This document shows, piece by piece, positions 6,331-10,271 of a stretch of 10,271 bases of DNA; position 1 is the first letter of the stretch, and each line of letters opens with the position of its first letter. Source of the DNA: Phoronis ovalis (lineage: Eukaryota; Phoronida; Phoronidae). The position numbers were made by a program, and so were the translations under genes. The notes beneath the pieces were generated by a model, which saw only the letters and a program-made list of their open reading frames with translations, was not told the DNA's origin and made no database searches. The DNA lies in the NCBI GenBank assembly GCA_028565635.1, contig JAOXYB010065723.1, forward strand, positions 1-10,271, written 5' to 3'.

Positions 6331-6463
6331 CTCATTGCTTCGCGGGTCACATAAAAGGTATAACAGCTGCTAAACAATTTAACGCGGCATGTTAGGCAAT
6401 TATAATAGGTCCAGGTGGTCAGTTTATTTATCATGACACGTGACATAATTAAATATATATCAC
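6331..6463 (-). CDS. Candidate alternative exon within intron 2
   Basis: Strong splice borders on the minus strand: GTCTCGTTATGATTTCAG ends at 6464, and GCAATGAG|GTATGT lies at 6331/6330. The 133 bases are open in phase 1 to 2 (including TWTYYNCLTCRVKLF and YTFYVTREAMR), but the neighbouring exons exit and enter in phase 0. Read in phase 0 the exon meets TAA at its fifth codon. Inclusion between its neighbours would therefore truncate the product. It could be a regulatory (poison) exon, an exon of another transcript, or a chance pair of splice-like sites. Confidence 0.22.
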
Positions 6464-6610
6464 CTGAAATCATAACGAGACCACAGAGTTAATCAAATAG
6501 AGTGATGAGAAAATATTATCATTTTTTGTAATTTTTGGACGTCCAAATACTAGTGATAACATAATCAGCTATTGTTAAATGTTATATTCACTGGCATAGT
6601 ACACTCTTAC
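6464..6610 (-). other. Remainder of intron 2
   Basis: AT-rich sequence between the donor at 6610 (GGG|GTAAGAG) and the optional exon. The whole intron would be 6107-6610 (504 bases). No repeat or RNA gene recognised. Confidence 0.4.
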
Positions 6611-6817
6611 CCCTGCTTCCGTCGTGTCTCCTTCATCTTGTGAACAGTTCAGTGATTTTGTCGATCCTTTTAGAAGGCTACTGGGGCTTCGACAGCTGCA
6701 TTTATCGGCACAGATACCCGAGTCGCCCAGGGATTGACACGAACCGTGATTTATAACACAGCCAAATATTTTACGGAGGAATCCAGGCTTTGTCATGCGG
6801 ACATTTTCCTCCTGGTC
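6611..6817 (-). CDS. Exon 2 of the split gene (Cys-rich)
   Basis: Bounded on the minus strand by the acceptor TTAATTTATTTTAAAG (ending 6818) and the donor GCAGGG|GTAAGAG (6611/6610). It is 207 bases, 69 codons, phase 0 at both ends, so it fits exactly after exon 1. The start is DQEENVRMTKPGFLRKIFG. A cysteine-rich centre follows (GCVINHGSCQSLGDSGIC, then ADKCSC), with six Cys in about 30 residues, and then a Ser/Lys tail (SPSSLLKGSTKSLNC ... DTTEAG) with a seventh Cys. GC content is clearly above the flanks. The Cys pattern suggests a disulphide-bonded or metal-binding segment; I do not recognise the family. Because it is phase 0/0, it could be skipped without a frame change. Confidence 0.62.
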
Positions 6818-7070
6818 CTTTAAAATAAATTAAGATACTTGCCTACTCGGTTTAAAAACGAAATATCAGCATGGAATAATAGAATAATACATAATTTTCA
6901 TTTCTAATTTATAAAAATCTTATAAAAATTATAAGAACACAATACTTTCAGACAACATCCAGTCCCGAAGCTTATGAACCAAAGAAAAGATACTTGTTCC
7001 AGCTACATCCACAAGGTGTCACAGCAGATAATGCTTTCTAGATATAGATATCAAAAATTACGGTAAAACA

Positions 7071-7080
7071 GTGACGTCAC
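7071..7080. promoter_or_regulatory. Full CRE-type palindrome GTGACGTCAC
   Basis: TGACGTCA is the consensus CREB/ATF binding site, here as a perfect 10-bp palindrome in the putative first intron. A single motif of this length can arise by chance. Its place within 600 bases downstream of the presumed start of the minus-strand gene makes a regulatory role possible, not shown. Confidence 0.25.
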
Positions 7081-7271
7081 AGTTTCAGATCGAAGGTAGG
7101 TTTTGATAGTGCAAAGGTATATACAGTTTATAGGAATATTAAGATATTAAAGCATGTATAACAATTTTAATTTACAATTAAAAACCGCATATACTGGTGA
7201 AAGTATTAAATTTTACCTTTTTTAGCCAAAAGGCGCGTATTAGGGAAAACACGATACTGCATGTTTACTTT

Positions 7272-7289
7272 TAAGTACTTAAGTACTTA
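7272..7289. repeat. 18-bp perfect palindrome
   Basis: TAAGTACTTAAGTACTTA equals its own reverse complement and consists of two AAGTACTT palindromes head to tail. It lies in the putative intron 1, about 50 bases from the exon 1 donor. Confidence 0.8.
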
Positions 7290-7338
7290 CTACATTGATT
7301 AGCGTTCTGACCACTCACGTAAACGTTAACCTACTTAC

Positions 7339-7587
7339 CTCAGATACAGAAAGTTCAGCTCTCGATCCTAGTATAGATTGCGAGGGTGAATTTCTGTCAA
7401 ATTCGAAACTATTGCCTCTTAAATCTTTACTAATATTATCCGTCAATGATTCTCCTAAACCCTCGCTAAAGTAAACAACAATTGTGACTTTCGTAGTTCT
7501 ATATGAGGCTCTATTCCTTCCTTCCTCAGCCTTAAAAACAAATCTTTCTACCGTCTTTGTCGATTTTGTACGAATGACGGACATCAT
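7339..7587 (-). CDS. Exon 1 (probable first coding exon) of the split gene
   Basis: Eighty-three codons from ATG-ATG at 7587 to GAG|GTAAGT, an almost perfect donor (7339/7338), leaving in phase 0. Segments: MMSVIRTKSTKTVERFVFK, AEEGRNRASYRTTKVTIVV, YFSEGLGESLTDNISKDLR, then a Ser-rich tail ending RAELSVSE. It is rich in charged and hydroxyl residues, with no Cys, no signal peptide and no transmembrane segment. TGA lies in frame three codons before the ATG (CTG-TGA-AAG-ATA-ATG), so this is the best start unless an acceptor such as GTGAAAG is used. A second acceptor-like string (CTGTATTGTCTGTTAG, near 7605) could join a 5'-UTR exon. Codon use and GC differ from the AT-rich flanks. Function unknown. 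Confidence 0.6.
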
Positions 7588-7746
7588 TATCTTTCACAGC
7601 TAGGACTAACAGACAATACAGCACAATTCCTTCACGGATTCCAGATATGGAGTTTAGACCAAAAGTCTTAAATTTGCAACATTAGTCTAACAGCACTATT
7701 ATTTGAAATTTCCTATGTTTCACAACTAATATATTTATATATAGTG
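7588..7746 (-). other. Presumed 5' leader and promoter-proximal region
   Basis: Non-coding sequence upstream (minus sense) of exon 1. If transcription started downstream of the TATA-like element at 7734-7741, the leader would be roughly 110-120 bases. It would contain one very short upstream frame (ATG-TTG-CAA-ATT-TAA). Confidence 0.25.
7734..7741 (-). promoter_or_regulatory. TATA-box-like element
   Basis: On the minus strand the sequence reads CTATATATAAATAT, containing TATATAAA, about 150 bases upstream of the exon 1 start codon. The region is AT-rich, so chance matches are common; its position is the only support. Confidence 0.18.
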
Positions 7747-7920
7747 TCATTGGAATTTTCCCGTATCGATGAAAAAAAGTGCTTAGTTTGGAAAGTTCCT
7801 TCTGTCAGATAATTTTTTTATTCTTGTTTTAGGCACACATCGTATGACTAGGTACGTAACTTTGATAATATACTAGACTAAGGAATTCCCCATTTCATAC
7901 GTCTATTAAAATAAAACCCA
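7747..7920 (+). repeat. Direct duplicate, copy 1 (about 174 bp)
   Basis: Shares ordered blocks with 8874-9054 in the same orientation: TCAT[TC]GGAATT, GTATCGAT, a GAAA(G)TTCCTTC / GAAACTTCCTTC block, a T-rich run ending CTTGTTTT, the CGTAT block, a CTAGACTA[AC] block, GAATTCCCCAT / CAATTCCCCAT, and AATAAAACCCA at the end. It is diverged but collinear, with small indels. No coding frame is conserved. Confidence 0.7.
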
Positions 7921-8873
7921 TATTTATTTACTAAGTAAAACGGGTGCTGCCAGAATATATTTTCATATTTTGTGTTTCTATTTATTTTGTTTACGGTATC
8001 AATATGTACTATTCTCTTCTCCCATTAAATAAAATTTAATTTCTTATTAATTTTCCCCTTCTTCGTGCTGTTTCTTTTTTGGTTGTTTTTTTTGAAAGGG
8101 AAATAATTGGGCAAGAGATTGAAACTAATAGTAGGTTTTTAAAGTAAAATGAACCAAAACTTGATAGGATTTTTTGAGTTAGGGTAAAGCTATGAATTTT
8201 TTCAGTTGTGAGGTGATATTTTTCCTGGTTAGCCTCTACAAAGTGGAATATCAAAACATGTTGATGGTCATACCTGCACAAAAAAGTAACAGTGAGTAGG
8301 ATATATAATAATATTCAGTTCTTAACAAGTAATTTTCTTCGAGCGATGTTTGGGAAAATTTTATAAGGATTTTCGTTACGTGAAATTACTATAGAATTGG
8401 ATAGCAAAATCAATTGTGTCCTTATGCTATTGTTTTCGCGTCAATTCAATATGACGTTACAACTTGCATAGCAATCACCGCAGCTCCGTCGATTCATTAA
8501 AAATGATTAAATACAATGACTGTGTATATTTGGTTTTATTTCATTTGTAGTTTTATTCTGAGGGGTACTTGTAACATCTGTGAACAACTAGCTATGATCA
8601 CATAATGGCCATTGTTAGAGCTGTACCTGATCCCAGCTAGCAAGAAACTGATATAAATATAAGTACAATAATTATAAAAGTAACTACAAGATCTTGCATG
8701 AGTGACGAGTATTTTTGTTGCGCAGTATATGCAACCGATCAATTTTATTTAGATTTTTTGCACTCAGTAAGACAAGCTTCCAGCTCTCAGTATAAAGATT
8801 TATGACCCGGCAGCCAACGTAGATAGAGAGTAGGTCAGAACCTAAGCCTCCAATAAATAATTTTGATGTAGAA
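7921..8873. other. Spacer between the two duplicates, no supported gene
   Basis: AT-rich. A minus-strand frame at 8281-8036 follows an acceptor-like run (TTACTTTTTTGTGCAG). It reads YDHQHVLIFHFVEANQEKY before becoming low complexity, and it has no good donor or partner exon, so it is only noted. The minus-strand frame at 8742-8536 has no coding sign. Confidence 0.4.
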
Positions 8874-9054
8874 TCATCGGAATTCTCCAGTATCGATCAT
8901 AAAAAATTACTAAGAAACTTCCTTCAGGATTTTTTTGTTTGTTATTATATACTTGTTTTGGCTAGTCGTATCATTATAATTAGGCCCTGTGATATGAGTT
9001 CATTTCTGATAACAAACTAGACTACACAATTCCCCATAACAATAATAAAACCCA
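8874..9054 (+). repeat. Direct duplicate, copy 2 (about 181 bp)
   Basis: The partner of 7747-7920, starting TCATCGGAATTC and ending AATAAAACCCA, about 1.13 kb downstream in the same orientation. Its last bases merge into the first unit of the 46-bp array. The pair could be flanks of a decayed element, dispersed members of one family, or a segmental duplication. Confidence 0.7.
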
Positions 9055-9284
9055 GAAGGTATATGATAACATGACGACAATACCATGACTACAGACCCCA
9101 GAAGGTATATGCCAACACGACGACAATACCATGACTATTATTTTAGAACCCAGAAGGTGTATGATAACACGACGACAATACCATAACTATAGAACCCAGA
9201 ATGTATATGATAACACGACGACTATACCATGACTATAGAACCCAGAAGGTATATGATAACACGACGACAATACCATAACTATAG
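9051..9284. repeat. 46-bp minisatellite, five copies
   Basis: The landmark CCCAGAA[GT]GT begins at 9051, 9097, 9149, 9195 and 9241. Spacing is 46 except for one of 52, caused by a short T-rich insertion (TTATTTT) near 9138-9144. Inside the unit are TATATGATAACACGACGAC and AATACCATGACTATAG. Divergence is low. Not coding: 46 is not a multiple of three and frames close. Confidence 0.92.
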
Positions 9285-9561
9285 GATTTCCCTTTGGTTT
9301 CCTTTGCGGAGTCCTTTTGCACAGTTGCAGGAGACAACAAATTTCATGTGAAATTACATTGAATGTAATGTTGTATATTAAAATAATCCTCTATTTACCT
9401 TCATTAATTGTAGATTAGATTTTCTAAGACCGCACGAGCCGTTGAAGTTCTATTTTAGCACCTCAGTGCCGGGCTCAGTGCAGCAGTAATGCATAGAATG
9501 TTATTTTGATAACAAACATTATTTCAAATGTGTAAACGCTTAGTGATAACTATATATGCCG
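9285..9561. other. Unassigned stretch
   Basis: No open island with splice sites. It includes a small hairpin, ATTACAT-TGA-ATGTAAT, near 9352-9368. Confidence 0.4.
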
Positions 9562-9605
9562 AATACCAGTGCAATACCAGTGCATTGCCAGTGCAATATC
9601 AGTTT
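9562..9605. repeat. 11-bp tandem repeat, about four copies
   Basis: AATACCAGTGC occurs at 9562 and 9573, then ATTGCCAGTGC at 9584 and a decayed AATATCAGTTT at 9595, running into a T tract. Confidence 0.85.
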
Positions 9606-9942
9606 TTTTTTTGGTTCTTTTGAAATTTTAGTATGGCTTTTATAGCCTAAATTTTGAAACTAGTTTCATTTTACATGTCTGACAAAATTAAGATTGTAGA
9701 TGCCCTGCTAGCAATATAGACAACGGCTTAGTGAGCTTTTTTATCGTAACAGGTTAATTCAAATGTACTTTTAACCCCGTTCCACCGCGAGTACACTTCT
9801 TATGCTGAATAGCCAAATCGTAGCTTAATTCTTAAAAGTAATCATAAATCAAATAAAATTAATCTGTAATAAGCAATTTTACTGTCATTGTGGAAACATT
9901 TCATGAATTTAAACTTGCATAGTTCATGCCTACCTAACCAGC
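9606..9942. other. AT-rich stretch without a gene
   Basis: Contains a perfect 14-bp palindrome, TGAAACTAGTTTCA (9655-9668), just after a small GGCTTTTATAGCC hairpin. No coding island or RNA gene seen. Confidence 0.4.
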
Positions 9943-10271
9943 GTAGACTCGAATCGTTAATCTGCACTCGCGTCCCTGCTTCCTATACTATTCGAATCCT
10001 TTTTCCGGGTTTCGCACCAAAATTCCTGATACTCGAACCGTCGTTTCTGCTGTAGACACGCACAAGTTGCCTGGAACTCGTACAGATTTCCGGAGACTCG
10101 GACACGTTTCGAACAACAGGCCCGAGTGTGGATTGACGATTCGAGTTTACGCTGCTAAGGCAGGCCTGTAGTTAACGTAGACTCGCACAAGTTGCCTGGA
10201 ACTCGTACAGATTTCCGGAGACTCGGACACGTGTCGAACAACAGGCCCGAGTGTGGATTGACGATTCGAGT
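9943..10271. repeat. CpG-rich 125-bp satellite built of about 20-bp ACTCG subunits, continuing off the right edge
   Basis: GTAGAC[TA]CG marks unit starts at 9943, 10052 and 10177. The units at 10052 and 10177 are almost identical over the visible 95 bases (period 125, about one difference after the first positions). The unit at 9943 is old and rearranged (109 bases). Inside the unit three 20-base subunits follow one another, each starting ACTCG (ACTCGCACAAGTTGCCTGGA, ACTCGTACAGATTTCCGGAG, ACTCGGACACGTTTCGAACA). Then comes a segment in which the motif appears inverted (CCCGAGTG ... ATTCGAGT). The block at 9947-9982 matches the reverse complement of 10111-10146, so inverted pieces exist in the array. 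CpG density is far above the rest of the window. Confidence 0.88.

Larger units (their letters stand above)
6818..7338 (-). other. Intron 1
   Basis: The 521 bases between the GAG|GTAAGT donor at 7338 and the TTTTAAAG acceptor at 6818. No open islands. It contains a perfect CRE-type palindrome (7071-7080) and an 18-bp palindrome (7272-7289). The AT-rich TTATAAAAATTATAA wording near 6911-6933 is low complexity. Confidence 0.5.

Noticed and set aside
8036-8281. Minus-strand 81-codon frame after a polypyrimidine CAG
   Set aside because: The acceptor is attractive, but there is no matching donor, the second half is Lys/Ser low complexity, and no neighbouring exon can be joined.
8536-8742. Minus-strand 68-codon frame
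   Set aside because: No splice context and unremarkable AT-rich composition; a chance frame.

Overview
This looks like AT-rich nuclear DNA from an animal. It has no bacterial operon structure, no long continuous gene and no ribosome-binding sites. Short islands of good coding sequence are instead flanked by eukaryotic splice signals (polypyrimidine-AG acceptors, GTAAG-type donors), and the space between them is full of minisatellites. The look is that of a marine invertebrate, perhaps a mollusc, but that is an impression and not a demonstrated assignment.

Two protein-coding loci can be argued for, both on the minus strand. (1) At the left edge (1-364), a 27-bp minisatellite encodes on the minus strand a Tyr/Asn/Gly/Asp-rich nonapeptide repeat (YNNGNYGSL / YNDDNYGSL). 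A short unique leader precedes it and the frame runs off the window. (2) A split gene of unknown family runs from about 7587 down to 1750. Its clearest exons are 7339-7587 (start codon, phase-0 donor), 6611-6817 (phase 0/0) and 5983-6106 (phase 0/1). Less certain are 3107-3240 (phase 1/0), 2816-2980 (frame conflict), a 53-bp microexon at 2430-2482, and a 3' exon at 1750-1915 ending in TAG. The phases of the first four exons chain without a conflict. The 5983-6106 plus 3107-3240 pair and the 3' exon share a motif pattern (YL-x3-[FV][DN][KR]EAK ... TVFY), which suggests a duplicated Cys-containing module. I do not recognise the protein family.

The rest is repeats and intron or intergenic sequence. 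From left to right: a 31-bp minisatellite with an 83-bp higher-order period (412-733); a 53-61-bp array carrying TGACGTA and a 12-bp palindrome (about 1046-1600); an 11-bp array (3274-3317); two inverted, diverged copies of a dispersed repeat (3730-3981 and 5481-5855) inside the large third intron; a directly duplicated segment of about 175-180 bp (7747-7920 and 8874-9054); a 46-bp minisatellite abutting the second duplicate (9051-9284); another 11-bp array (9562-9605); and at the right edge a CpG-rich 125-bp satellite built from 20-bp 'ACTCG' subunits (9943-10271, continuing off the window). No tRNA, rRNA, CRISPR array or intact transposase was seen.
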